A DNA stretch of 64,000 bases from JBKCUI01 sp052161625 (GTDB taxonomy: Bacteria; Planctomycetota; Planctomycetia; Pirellulales; Pirellulaceae), in the NCBI GenBank assembly GCA_052161625.1, contig CP197412.1, one strand, 5' to 3'. The position numbers were made by a program, and so were the translations under genes. Below the pieces are notes generated by a model that saw nothing but the letters and a program-made list of their open reading frames with translations, searched no databases and was not told where the DNA came from. Shown piece after piece: positions 52,382 to 61,508 of the stretch (position 1 is the stretch's first letter; each line of letters opens with the position of its first letter).

Positions 52382-55300
52382 ACCAAGCTCCTTCGGGGGA
52401 ACGCAATCGTTCGCAATCTCTTAGCCCGCTTCCCCAAGACCGATTGCTGCGCCGCCACTACCTGCGTCTCAAACAGCAGCGAGATCGCATCCTACGTATC
52501 CCGGATGGCAAGCGAAAGGAAACCGATCTCGAGCGTTGGGAACATCTGCTCGCCCAATCGCTCGAAACCTACGAACGTCGGCAAAAGGTACCCAAGAACC
52601 TGTCGTACGATCCCGAGCTACCGATCACCGCCGCGCGCGACAAGATCATCGATCTGCTCCAGCATCGCCAAGTTGTCGTAATCTGCGGTGAGACCGGATC
52701 TGGCAAGAGCACCCAGCTTCCCAAACTTTGCCTCGAAGCAGGGCTTGGGCAAACGGGTTGGATCGGTCATACCCAACCGAGACGGATCGCAGCCCGCTCG
52801 GTTGCAGCCAGAGTCGCGGAAGAAATGGACTCCAAGCTCGGTGAAGCGGTTGGTTTCAAAGTCCGGTTCAACGACCAAACCAAGCCGGAATCCTGGATCA
52901 AATTGATGACTGACGGGGTGCTCCTTGCCGAGATCCAACGGGACCGATTCCTGGATGCATACGATTGCATCATCGTCGACGAAGCGCACGAGCGGTCGCT
53001 CAACATCGACCTACTCATGGCCTACCTGCAAAGGCTACTGCCCAAACGCCCGGAACTTCGCGTCGTGATCACGAGCGCCACGATCGATGCCGAACGTTTC
53101 TCGGAACACTTCGTCGATGCTCTGGGGCCCGCTCCGGTCGTCATGGTCGAGGGGCGTAGCTATCCCGTCGAAGTCCGCTACCGAGGTGCTAACGACAAAC
53201 GGGCCCAATCGCGCGAAACGGGAGAGTGGAGCGAGGACGAAAGTCAGCTGGCTCGGTTTTGCGACGCCGTCGACGAGCTGTTCGCCGAAGGGCGAGGAGA
53301 TATCCTGGCCTTCTTCCCCACCGAACGCGATATTCGCGATGCCGCCAAACTCTTGCGCGGGCACTTGACCCAACGAGGAATGGTTCAGCAGGTCGAGGTG
53401 CTGCCCCTCTACGCGAGACTGACCGAAGCCGAACAGCAAAGGGTCTTTCAAGCCCACAGCAAAACTCGAATCGTGCTGGCAACCAACGTCGCGGAAAGCT
53501 CTCTCACCGTACCGGGCATTCGTTATGTGATCGATACGGGTACCGCCCGCGTCTCCCGCTTCGCTGCCAAAAGCAAAGTCCAGAGGCTCCCGATCGAGCC
53601 GATTCCGCAAGCCTCCGCGAACCAACGCTCCGGACGATGCGGTCGGTTGGGACCCGGTATCGCCATTCGCCTGTACGACGAGCAAGACTACCTGAGCCGC
53701 CCCCCCTTCGCGACGCCCGAGATCCGTCGGAGCGATTTGGCCGCAACCATCGTCCATACCAAATCCCTCGGGATCGAGGACATGGAAGGTTTGCCATGGT
53801 TGGACCCTCCTCGCCCAGAAGCCGTGCGAGAAGGGATGAATGTCCTGCGAGAATTGGGTGCTCTCGATGCCGAAGACCGTTTGTCCGACGTCGGTCGAAA
53901 ACTTGCTCGATGGCCGGTCGATCCTCGCGTCGGACGGATGATCATCGCCGCCGAAGCCAACGGCTGCTTGCATGAAATGCTCATCATCGCTGCCGCACTC
54001 GAGACCCAAGATCCCCGCATCCGGCCTCCCGAAAAAAGTGCTGCCGCCGACGAAGCCCACCTGCGTTTCAAAGATCCCCTCAGCGATTTTCTCGCCTACC
54101 TTCGCATTTGGGAATTCTACCAAGGCCTGCGGGAGCAATTGGGCCGTTCCCGATTAACACGTGCGTTGCAAGAAAACTTTTTGTCCATCATCCGACTCCG
54201 AGAATGGGCCGACGTCCATCGGCAATTGCTGGAACATTGCAAAGAGTCCAAAATCACACCGTATAAACAAACCGTTGCACTGGAGCCGCTGGACACGGCT
54301 CCAAATGTCCGCCTCGAAGCAGGCCGTCGTGGGGATCGGAAAGGGGAAACTCCATCCGATTTCAAACCCAATACGCAATATCCAAACGGGTATGATCAGC
54401 TTCATCTCTCTTTGCTCACCGGGCTTCTCTCTGGTATCGCCATGATGGAGGATACCGGCAAATATCGCGGCGCTCAAAACTTAGAAGTCGTACTTTGGCC
54501 GGGCTCGGGCATTCGAAGCGCTAAGCCCAAGTGGATCGTTTCGGCGGAACGGATCGAAACGACCCAACGCTACGCGAGAACCGCAGCAAAGATCGAGCCG
54601 GAATGGATCGAACGAGTCGCTGCCCATTTGATCAAGTACAGTTACGAAGAGGCTCACTTCAGCCGAAAGCTGGGGCGTGCCATGGTCATGCGCCGCGGCT
54701 CCCTTTTTGGACTCCCTGTCTCACCTCGTATCGCTGTCCCCCTCGCACCCCTCAATCCTCTTCTCGCTCGAACCCTGTTGATCGAGCATGGATTAGCTGG
54801 CGGAGAGCTGGCGTCGCGGGCCAAGTTCTGGATGCACAATCAAACCTTCATGGAACAAGTGCAATCGCTGGCCGATCGGACCCGCCGCCGCGATCTCATC
54901 CTCGATCCTCAAGTCCTCGTCGACTTCTACGAAAAGCGAATCCCTCCCACCGTCGTCGATCGCAATACGCTCGAGCAATGGGATCGGACGCTCAAGCGGG
55001 ATGCAGCACCCCTGACTCCCTATCTCGATTGGACCGATGTCCTCCTCCCCATCGATAAGGACGAAGTCAATACGCAATACCCCACACAAGTATCGGTGGG
55101 GGTGACCCAGTTAAAACTCAAGTATCGGTTTGAGCCGGGCCATGAGACCGACGGAGTCAGCGTGAGCATTCCTGCCGCCGTCGTTCATCAAATCCATCCC
55201 GATCGGCTGGATTGGCTCGTTCCTGGGTTGCTAGAGGAAAAATTGATTCAACTGATCAAATCGCTTCCCAAGCGATTGCGTCGACAGCTCGTTCCCGTCC

Positions 55301-56538
55301 CGGACACGGCCAAGCTCTTAGTACCGAAATGGTTGGCTGCCTTTCAGGCCCAGTTGCCATTCTGGAAATCCCTTTGTGAAATTCTCTCCAACCATTTGCG
55401 AGAACCAGTCGTTCGCGACGACTTCGATATTACTTCCCTGCCCGAGCATTTACGCATGCGCATCGAGGTGCTCGACGAGGAAGGCAAGATTGTCCAGACC
55501 GGTCGGGATTTGGAATCCATCCAGCGAGAGCGTCAGCATGTGGTGCACCAGGCCGTTCAGACGCATGCGACGTCGACTTCGTACGATTGGATGCGAAGCA
55601 AACTGGAGAAATGGGACATTGAGCTGCTTCCGACATCGGTCACGGAGCTGCGCGGTGGGGTTCGTGTCGAGTTGTATCCGACGTTGCTGACAACCAGCGA
55701 ACAGACGCAAACGATTACGGTCGATCATCCCCTTTTGGCTGAGCAGCTCTTGCGCATTGGCTGGACTCGACTGATGCATCGGATCGACCGAAAAGAGATT
55801 CGCAGTCACGTCCAATACTTGCCTCAATTCACGTCCGCAGGTCTTTGGCTTTCGGATCGATTGCCGGGGGACAAACTCCGCGATTGGCTCGGAGACATCA
55901 TCGCCCGATTGGCATTCTTGGATACCCAGTGGCATCTGGAGTCGCTGGCGCCGGTTCCGCGGACGCAAGTCGAATTCGATCTGGCGCGATTGAAGCGCAT
56001 CGAACGAATCGGTCTTGCTGCTGGCGAAATCGCCCGCTGGCTACCGAAACTGGCTGAGGCCAATCACAAAGTGCGAGCGTTGCTGGAGCGAGCTCCATCG
56101 AGTTGGGGTCCCAGTCTGCAACAGATCAAAAACCAACTAGTCCACCTGTGGAGTCCTCATTCGGCATGGCTAACCCCTTGGGTGATCCTCAAAGAGTATC
56201 CTCGCTATCTTCAGTCGCTCGCGGTTCGCATCGAAAAGCTCAAAGCAACAGGATGCACCAAAGACTTGGCGATCGAGGAAACCGCTCATCGATTTTGGAT
56301 GGATTACGAATCGCGTATCGAGCGACAACAACCCTCCGCGGCTACTTGGCAAAGCGTGCGGAGCAAAGCGAAAGACGCCTTAGGTGTCGATACGTTGTCG
56401 CCGACGGGCAAGCTGCTGGAATACCGCTGGGGTATTGAAGAGTTGCGAGTCTCGCTCCACTCCCAGCAGCTTGGTACCCGAATCAGCATCTCCCCCAAAC
56501 GCCTGGAAAAACTCCAACAAGACCTCGATCAACGGTAG
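52378..56538 (+). CDS. hrpA: HrpA-type ATP-dependent RNA helicase
   Basis: 1386 residues from the ATG at 52378, which overlaps the permease stop (ATGA). The DExH/DEAH helicase core has Walker A GETGSGKSTQ (104-113), DEAH at 201-204 (VDEAHERS), SAT (ITSATIDAERFS), and a QRSGRCGRLGPG motif VI. The helicase-associated domains follow (EGLPWLDPPRPEAVREGMNVLRELGALD) and a long C-terminal region (about 600-1386) as in bacterial HrpA, which in E. coli has about 1300 residues and helps with ribosome rescue and mRNA processing. Its last ten bases overlap the convergent M56 gene. Coupling to an ABC exporter is unusual. Confidence 0.95.
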   Translation: MNQAPSGERNRSQSLSPLPQDRLLRRHYLRLKQQRDRILRIPDGKRKETDLERWEHLLAQSLETYERRQKVPKNLSYDPELPITAARDKIIDLLQHRQVVVICGETGSGKSTQLPKLCLEAGLGQTGWIGHTQPRRIAARSVAARVAEEMDSKLGEAVGFKVRFNDQTKPESWIKLMTDGVLLAEIQRDRFLDAYDCIIVDEAHERSLNIDLLMAYLQRLLPKRPELRVVITSATIDAERFSEHFVDALGPAPVVMVEGRSYPVEVRYRGANDKRAQSRETGEWSEDESQLARFCDAVDELFAEGRGDILAFFPTERDIRDAAKLLRGHLTQRGMVQQVEVLPLYARLTEAEQQRVFQAHSKTRIVLATNVAESSLTVPGIRYVIDTGTARVSRFAAKSKVQRLPIEPIPQASANQRSGRCGRLGPGIAIRLYDEQDYLSRPPFATPEIRRSDLAATIVHTKSLGIEDMEGLPWLDPPRPEAVREGMNVLRELGALDAEDRLSDVGRKLARWPVDPRVGRMIIAAEANGCLHEMLIIAAALETQDPRIRPPEKSAAADEAHLRFKDPLSDFLAYLRIWEFYQGLREQLGRSRLTRALQENFLSIIRLREWADVHRQLLEHCKESKITPYKQTVALEPLDTAPNVRLEAGRRGDRKGETPSDFKPNTQYPNGYDQLHLSLLTGLLSGIAMMEDTGKYRGAQNLEVVLWPGSGIRSAKPKWIVSAERIETTQRYARTAAKIEPEWIERVAAHLIKYSYEEAHFSRKLGRAMVMRRGSLFGLPVSPRIAVPLAPLNPLLARTLLIEHGLAGGELASRAKFWMHNQTFMEQVQSLADRTRRRDLILDPQVLVDFYEKRIPPTVVDRNTLEQWDRTLKRDAAPLTPYLDWTDVLLPIDKDEVNTQYPTQVSVGVTQLKLKYRFEPGHETDGVSVSIPAAVVHQIHPDRLDWLVPGLLEEKLIQLIKSLPKRLRRQLVPVPDTAKLLVPKWLAAFQAQLPFWKSLCEILSNHLREPVVRDDFDITSLPEHLRMRIEVLDEEGKIVQTGRDLESIQRERQHVVHQAVQTHATSTSYDWMRSKLEKWDIELLPTSVTELRGGVRVELYPTLLTTSEQTQTITVDHPLLAEQLLRIGWTRLMHRIDRKEIRSHVQYLPQFTSAGLWLSDRLPGDKLRDWLGDIIARLAFLDTQWHLESLAPVPRTQVEFDLARLKRIERIGLAAGEIARWLPKLAEANHKVRALLERAPSSWGPSLQQIKNQLVHLWSPHSAWLTPWVILKEYPRYLQSLAVRIEKLKATGCTKDLAIEETAHRFWMDYESRIERQQPSAATWQSVRSKAKDALGVDTLSPTGKLLEYRWGIEELRVSLHSQQLGTRISISPKRLEKLQQDLDQR

Positions 56539-59500
56539 TCGCAAACATAAATGGATCCGTTGGAGTTCGCGGTAACAACCTTTTTTTCGGTAGCGTCAAA
56601 TCTGGCATCGAGCACGGGACCGGGATAACGCCACGCGCGAATAACCTTTGATTTTTTAATGTCCCACACGATGACTTGGCCGTCTTCCCCGCATGAGAGA
56701 ATCTCGTCGTTCGTAGAGCGAAACTCCAACGAATGTATTCTTGAATCATGGTGTGCGCAGTCTATCGGAGCTGCATTTTCGTTGTCGAGAGGCCACAGCT
56801 TGATCCTACCTTGGTCGTCCCCCGTCGCGAGCATCTTTCCATCGTTCGAATAGCCTACACACGCAACACCATCAATGCTGTTGCCGATCGTTCGCAGTTT
56901 TTTTAGTGCCCTGTCCTGCGCTTCTAGACGCCATAGATTCACACCCCCAGGTAATCCCATGGAAGCAAAGGTCGATCCATCGGGTGAAAAACGCAATCCA
57001 CGAATATCACATAACTCAGGGTCCCGTGCGATGGCAGCGCGCTGCCGAAGCTTCCCTTGCGAGATGTCCCACACATGAATCGCCCCCTGTTTTCCCCCAC
57101 TTATTAAAGTGGTGCCATCGGGACTGAATGCCAGTCCTCCGGACGAAACGGGTAATGCGGCTTCCAACTCGATACGGTCCAGTCGCTGAGATTCCTCGAT
57201 GGAAACCTGCCAAAGTTCGAGAGCCGTTTTCGATTCGCGCTGGGTGAAGAACGCAATTCGGCGTTCGTCATGGCTCATGCACATGCCCCACGCAGGATCT
57301 GGCCCGATCTTGAATAGTGACTTGGGTGCAGCGTCGAGTTCTTTCAAGTCGCGTACGATTACTTCCCCGGTCGCTGGTTCCTCGAAATACCGTCGCCAAT
57401 TATAAGAATTATGCTCAAACGAAATGAGTCGATGGGTGCTTAAACGGGAACCAAGTAGGTGACTTTCGTCATAGCGAGGTCGTTCGGCGTCGTTTGAATC
57501 GATATTCGATTGCGTTAGATCCCAACGTCTTATTCCGTAGTCGCCATCCAAGAAGAAAAAGGCGTCTCCATTCGGGCTAAACACTACAGATTGGCCTCCC
57601 CCTCCCAACAAGTTCGCGTAGGATCGATTGCGTGAAATCGACACCAGCTTGGTCGCTTGGTTCTCGTCGAGAGCCCACAATTCCAAATCCGTTGTTCCGA
57701 CAGCGAGCATCTTCCCGTTGGGATGGAAGCAAAGTGTTTGGACATGACCGCTGTGTTCGAAGACGGCTTGGCTAACGGGCCAATTCCCAGAGATGTCGAA
57801 TACCGTTATCTTTCCGTCGGCCGTGCTCATCGCCATAAGACGGTTATTGTTCGAAAACGCCATGGCTTGCACCGGGATGGTTTGATTGAGAACAAACTCA
57901 CGGCGGAATGTGTCATTACCGAAGCGGGAAAACCGTTGCATGATAATCACGTTGCCATCGACAACTCTCGACGTGCGTCGGCCTTGGTCATCCCGGCCTT
58001 CCTCTCTCACCTCACGCACTCCAGCAATTTTTTGTCCGTCGTTCGATAGCGCCTTGATACTGTAAATCGGTGTAGGCTTCCCTGTGGAAAACTCTTCTAG
58101 TCTTAGTTCCACACTTGGTGGCTTCTGCAATTCACCTGCTTTGGAAATCTGCAAAAGCTGCAATCCAACGAGAAAGCTTCTTCGATCGCCAAACCATTGG
58201 TGGGTGCTTTGTACGGGCAATGGACTATCCGAGGATTCCTTCGTCGAATAGACGCCCGACTTCAAGTCGATCCATAGCATGGGCTTTTCCGCTCGAACGA
58301 CCACCAACGCATTTCCATCCCACGAATATCGAGCCGATTGGACGCTTGGATCGAAACGGAAGTGCTTTTCAAGCACCAGGGTGTTGGAGTTCCAAAGGTA
58401 CACATTTCCCAAATTGTCAGCTGTCACGAGTTGATGCCCATCGGGATGAACATCCAATCCACCCCAAGTCTTTCCCCATGATCTTCCTCGCTCGTCCCCC
58501 AACACTTGCATTCGCTCCGAATGCCATGGAAAGCTTGGAACCCCTTGATCTTCAGCCAATCCAAATGTCGAGGTAGCGCACAAAAGTGCTAACGCGGTAA
58601 ATATTCCCACGACGCTTGCCTTCGCATTCCAACTGGTCGAAATACTGCGAACGCGCCTCTTACTAAGAAGCCCTGCAATACGATCTTCGAGGCCCATTGC
58701 ATAGCTGGTGAAGGAGGTGGCCCCTGCGACGGTAGAGCCCAATACGCCTCGCTCTGCGATCGATAGAAGAGTCTTTGCGTATTCGATGCAGTCAGAGTTT
58801 CTCATCACGTAGTTGTCGCACACTTCTTCTCGCGATTGGATAAACTCCCGCTTTGCCAGATAGATCAGTGGGTGCGGCCAGTAAACAATCGTCGCTATCG
58901 CTTGAAGCATTCCAAGAATCGGATCGAATCGATGCAAGTGAGCGCACTCGTGCGTCATCACATCCCTCAGCTCCGTGTCCGACAACTCGCGTACCATCCT
59001 CTCGGGTAGAACTATGCATCCTCGCAGGCCGTGAAAGACCGCGAACGCGGAGTTTGCATGTTCGGAGGTTCCAATGGTCGGTTGCCAATGCATGCCAATC
59101 GACTCGCGTGCACTTTGAGCGATTCGTTCGAGCCTCGGTGCTTGCTCAAAACGAGCGATCGCCAAGAGACGACGAATCCCTGCCATGGTGAGCGCCAATC
59201 GAACGATGCCAAAGACGACTCCAATGCCCCAAATGAAGATGAAGCTCTCGATAGCGATTTGTTCGAACCACTTTTCATTACCTGCTGGGGCAATTGTTGG
59301 ATCGGTTGCGTTCTTGGTTTCGGGGGCTGGAGTGATATCTACATTCGGATTGTTAGGCGAGATGGCCTCGCTTGGTACTTCTGGGGTTCGGCTTCGTAGA
59401 CCAGATTGGGCTGCGGGTTGCGAAATGCGACGTGCGTTATTGGAAGAATTCGGAGAGGCTATTGTCGACTGATCAATTCCCGATTCGATCCTTGGATGGT

Positions 59501-59744
59501 AGCCAAGGTTTGGTATTCGGATCCATTGCATTTCGTTGACGTGGCCTAGCCATGCCATTACCGGGAATAGCAACGTAAGCAGAATGGATGTTGTCCAAAC
59601 GGTAGAGCGAAACGCAGGATTGTTTCTTCCTGCAAATCGGGCTAGCAACCAAGCACCGGCGAGAACGAATGTTAAGAATGCGAAAGCCCGAATCATCCAT
59701 GCCAGGAAGTCGCTCTGTGCGCCGAGTTGAAACAGAACCATCAT
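56529..59744 (-). CDS. M56 (BlaR1-like) metallopeptidase fused to WD40 repeats
   Basis: 1071 residues. The first 400 are an M56 membrane peptidase: helices at about 16-38 and 52-66, a Pro/Ser/Asn-rich loop (about 75-155), a helix at about 168-186, the zinc motif HECAH (265-269) with a likely third ligand Glu307 in QSREEVCDNYVM, and a fourth helix near 378-395. After it, instead of the penicillin-binding sensor of BlaR1, come about 650 residues of WD40 repeats (for example GLDVHPDGHQLVTADNLGNVYLW, VQTLCFHPNGKMLAVGTTDLELW and GLAFSPDGTTLISGGKQGAIHVWD), at least ten, enough for one or two propellers. The gene overlaps its BlaI-type repressor gene by four bases. It is expected to cleave or inactivate that repressor on a signal; the signal is unknown. 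Confidence 0.92.
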   Translation of the reverse strand: MMVLFQLGAQSDFLAWMIRAFAFLTFVLAGAWLLARFAGRNNPAFRSTVWTTSILLTLLFPVMAWLGHVNEMQWIRIPNLGYHPRIESGIDQSTIASPNSSNNARRISQPAAQSGLRSRTPEVPSEAISPNNPNVDITPAPETKNATDPTIAPAGNEKWFEQIAIESFIFIWGIGVVFGIVRLALTMAGIRRLLAIARFEQAPRLERIAQSARESIGMHWQPTIGTSEHANSAFAVFHGLRGCIVLPERMVRELSDTELRDVMTHECAHLHRFDPILGMLQAIATIVYWPHPLIYLAKREFIQSREEVCDNYVMRNSDCIEYAKTLLSIAERGVLGSTVAGATSFTSYAMGLEDRIAGLLSKRRVRSISTSWNAKASVVGIFTALALLCATSTFGLAEDQGVPSFPWHSERMQVLGDERGRSWGKTWGGLDVHPDGHQLVTADNLGNVYLWNSNTLVLEKHFRFDPSVQSARYSWDGNALVVVRAEKPMLWIDLKSGVYSTKESSDSPLPVQSTHQWFGDRRSFLVGLQLLQISKAGELQKPPSVELRLEEFSTGKPTPIYSIKALSNDGQKIAGVREVREEGRDDQGRRTSRVVDGNVIIMQRFSRFGNDTFRREFVLNQTIPVQAMAFSNNNRLMAMSTADGKITVFDISGNWPVSQAVFEHSGHVQTLCFHPNGKMLAVGTTDLELWALDENQATKLVSISRNRSYANLLGGGGQSVVFSPNGDAFFFLDGDYGIRRWDLTQSNIDSNDAERPRYDESHLLGSRLSTHRLISFEHNSYNWRRYFEEPATGEVIVRDLKELDAAPKSLFKIGPDPAWGMCMSHDERRIAFFTQRESKTALELWQVSIEESQRLDRIELEAALPVSSGGLAFSPDGTTLISGGKQGAIHVWDISQGKLRQRAAIARDPELCDIRGLRFSPDGSTFASMGLPGGVNLWRLEAQDRALKKLRTIGNSIDGVACVGYSNDGKMLATGDDQGRIKLWPLDNENAAPIDCAHHDSRIHSLEFRSTNDEILSCGEDGQVIVWDIKKSKVIRAWRYPGPVLDARFDATEKKVVTANSNGSIYVCDYR

Positions 59745-60142
59745 GATTTGCCTCTCCTATTTTTCTGACCTTCTGCTTTAGAAATCAATTCACGAATACG
59801 TTCCAAATCCTTTTTCGAAACACCACGGCTATCGAGTAGGGTCCATACCAGACCCGAGGCCGAGCCATCGAACGCTTGATTGCAAAGGTTATCCACCAGG
59901 TTACGTTGGATCTCAGATTGCTCGCTTACGGCCGAATACATGAAGGCTTGGCCAATCTCTCGATGTTTGAGCCAGCCTTTTTCTTCCAATCGACCAATGA
60001 CCGTTTGCACCGTCGCCCGAGCGACTTTGCGTCGTGTTTGCAGTTCTTGCCAAACTTCCGAAATCGTCGTCTCGCCACGTTCCCATATGATTTTCATGAT
60101 CTCAAGTTGCGATGCCGACAATTCGGCCCGTTTTCTACTCAT
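59741..60142 (-). CDS. BlaI/MecI-type transcriptional repressor
   Basis: 133 residues, the usual length for BlaI. The N-terminus is a winged helix (LSASQLEIMKIIWERGETTISEVWQEL, then VARATVQTVIGRLEEKGWL) and the C-terminal helices (IQRNLVDNLCNQAFDGSASGLVWTLLD) serve dimerisation. The cleavable linker used by BlaR1 is expected just after the wing, near KHREIGQAFMYS. It overlaps the M56-WD40 gene by four bases and has a perfect BlaI-like operator 59-74 bases upstream, so the two genes are almost certainly one autoregulated unit. Confidence 0.95.
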   Translation of the reverse strand: MSRKRAELSASQLEIMKIIWERGETTISEVWQELQTRRKVARATVQTVIGRLEEKGWLKHREIGQAFMYSAVSEQSEIQRNLVDNLCNQAFDGSASGLVWTLLDSRGVSKKDLERIRELISKAEGQKNRRGKS

Positions 60143-60200
60143 GCAAATCTCCCCAAGGCACCATCCGCGAAACTCATTCTATTACACAAAGCGTCACGGT

Positions 60201-60216
60201 AACTACATTTGTAGTT
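60201..60216 (-). promoter_or_regulatory. Perfect BlaI-like operator
   Basis: AACTACA and TGTAGTT (60201-60207 and 60210-60216) form a perfect inverted repeat with a 2-base spacer, giving the TACA-N2-TGTA core known from BlaI/MecI operators in Staphylococcus and Bacillus. On the minus strand it lies between a TTGATT-like -35 and a weak TACCGT-like -10, so bound repressor would block the promoter of the BlaI-type gene, which starts at 60142. Confidence 0.85.
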
Positions 60217-60322
60217 AGAATCAACACATATTCAGCAATGAGTTGGGGGGAGTCGTGAAGAAGAAAGAGACTTCTTTGCTCGATAAGGCGAACGTAACGT
60301 CCGCGATCGAGGTCGACCTTCC

Positions 60323-61465
60323 TCAAGCCTCGGTGCTGACGATGACTTGCTCCCACCTCGGCGCAACGTTTTGCCATCGGTAAGGCATCGCGGCTTGGTG
60401 GGCTTCCCATCCCATATCGCGGCGCTCTTCGACGGATGACATCAATCGCTTCAAGCCTGACACGAACTCCGCTTCGCTTTCGACCAACAGACCTGCTTGG
60501 GAATGGTGATAGAGCGTCGCCAGCGCAGGAGAGCAGTTCATCGCGACGCTAGGCAATCCTGCCGTCATCCCTTCCAGTACGCTCTGCGGGAACCCTTCGT
60601 AGTCGCTGGTCAGGACAAACAGATCGGCTTGTTGCCATTCCTTCCAAGCGTCGGTGGTCCATGGCTCCCATTGAATCGATTCGGGTTGGATGCTCGCATT
60701 CGCCAGGGAATGCAATCGCGATTTCTCGGGGCCATCACCGACTAGCTTGAGGCTCCAATCGGGATGGTGCGCAGCAAGATGCGACCAAGCATTCAAGATT
60801 CGATCGATTCTCTTTTCGCGGGAGAATCTCCCCATGTAGAGGCAGGTGAAGCGATTCCGCCGGCTGCGATTCTCGATCCAATCCTCTACGTCAAACGACG
60901 GTGCATCGATCGCGGAGGGAATGGTGACGACTTTCTCGGGCGATTTGCGAAAGAGCGTGCGTTGAAAGTGTTCCTTCAAATCGTCCGACTGCACGACGCA
61001 CCGGGTTGCCCGTGGATACTGAATTCTTCGCAACGTTTCCCAAACGAAAGAGAGCTTCTGTTTCCTGGGATCGCTCCGTTCGGAAATGACGACGGGGAAT
61101 TTCTTGGCCCATGCCGCAAGCGCGACGATATTGGTGGAATCGCAAAAGGAAATAGCCAAGTCTGCGTGCCAATCGTGCGCATCGTTTTTCAGCGCCCTTA
61201 TGCGTTGCCAATTTCCAAGGGGACCTTGCAACCAACCTCCCGTCGACGAGACCAACCCAAGCCCTCTGCGTTCGATCCGTTCATCCAATCGGTATCGATC
61301 GTCCGAGGCGGAAGAGAGCGTAACAAGTCGGACATCCGACTTCTTCACCAGATGGTTTGCCAAGCAGGCCATCTGTCGCTCTGAGCCACCTCCCGAGAGT
61401 CCGTGGATGACCAATTCGACGCGACCAGGTAGCGGTTTTTCCGAAAATGCGCTTTGGCTGGACAA
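60323..61465 (-). CDS. Glycosyltransferase family 4
   Basis: 380 residues with no signal peptide. The N-terminal Rossmann half starts VELVIHGLSGGGSERQMACLANHL, where the Gly-rich turn binds the acceptor side; the C-terminal half has YMGRFSREKRIDRILNAW, LVGDGPEKSRLHSL and the GT4 donor motif SDYEGFPQSVLEGMTAGLP. It should transfer a sugar from a nucleotide sugar, in the cytoplasm at the membrane face, in lipopolysaccharide or exopolysaccharide assembly. It is divergent from a methyltransferase gene 43 bases away; the two may share a promoter region and a glycan pathway. Confidence 0.92.
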   Translation of the reverse strand: MSSQSAFSEKPLPGRVELVIHGLSGGGSERQMACLANHLVKKSDVRLVTLSSASDDRYRLDERIERRGLGLVSSTGGWLQGPLGNWQRIRALKNDAHDWHADLAISFCDSTNIVALAAWAKKFPVVISERSDPRKQKLSFVWETLRRIQYPRATRCVVQSDDLKEHFQRTLFRKSPEKVVTIPSAIDAPSFDVEDWIENRSRRNRFTCLYMGRFSREKRIDRILNAWSHLAAHHPDWSLKLVGDGPEKSRLHSLANASIQPESIQWEPWTTDAWKEWQQADLFVLTSDYEGFPQSVLEGMTAGLPSVAMNCSPALATLYHHSQAGLLVESEAEFVSGLKRLMSSVEERRDMGWEAHQAAMPYRWQNVAPRWEQVIVSTEA

Positions 61466-61508
61466 GATCGACTCCGCGACTCCCGCGACACGTGGCTAAA
61501 CTGGGAAA

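Noticed and set aside
53035..54138. A 367-codon open frame antisense to the helicase gene
   Set aside because: It is a shadow of the helicase reading frame; the translation has no recognisable domain.
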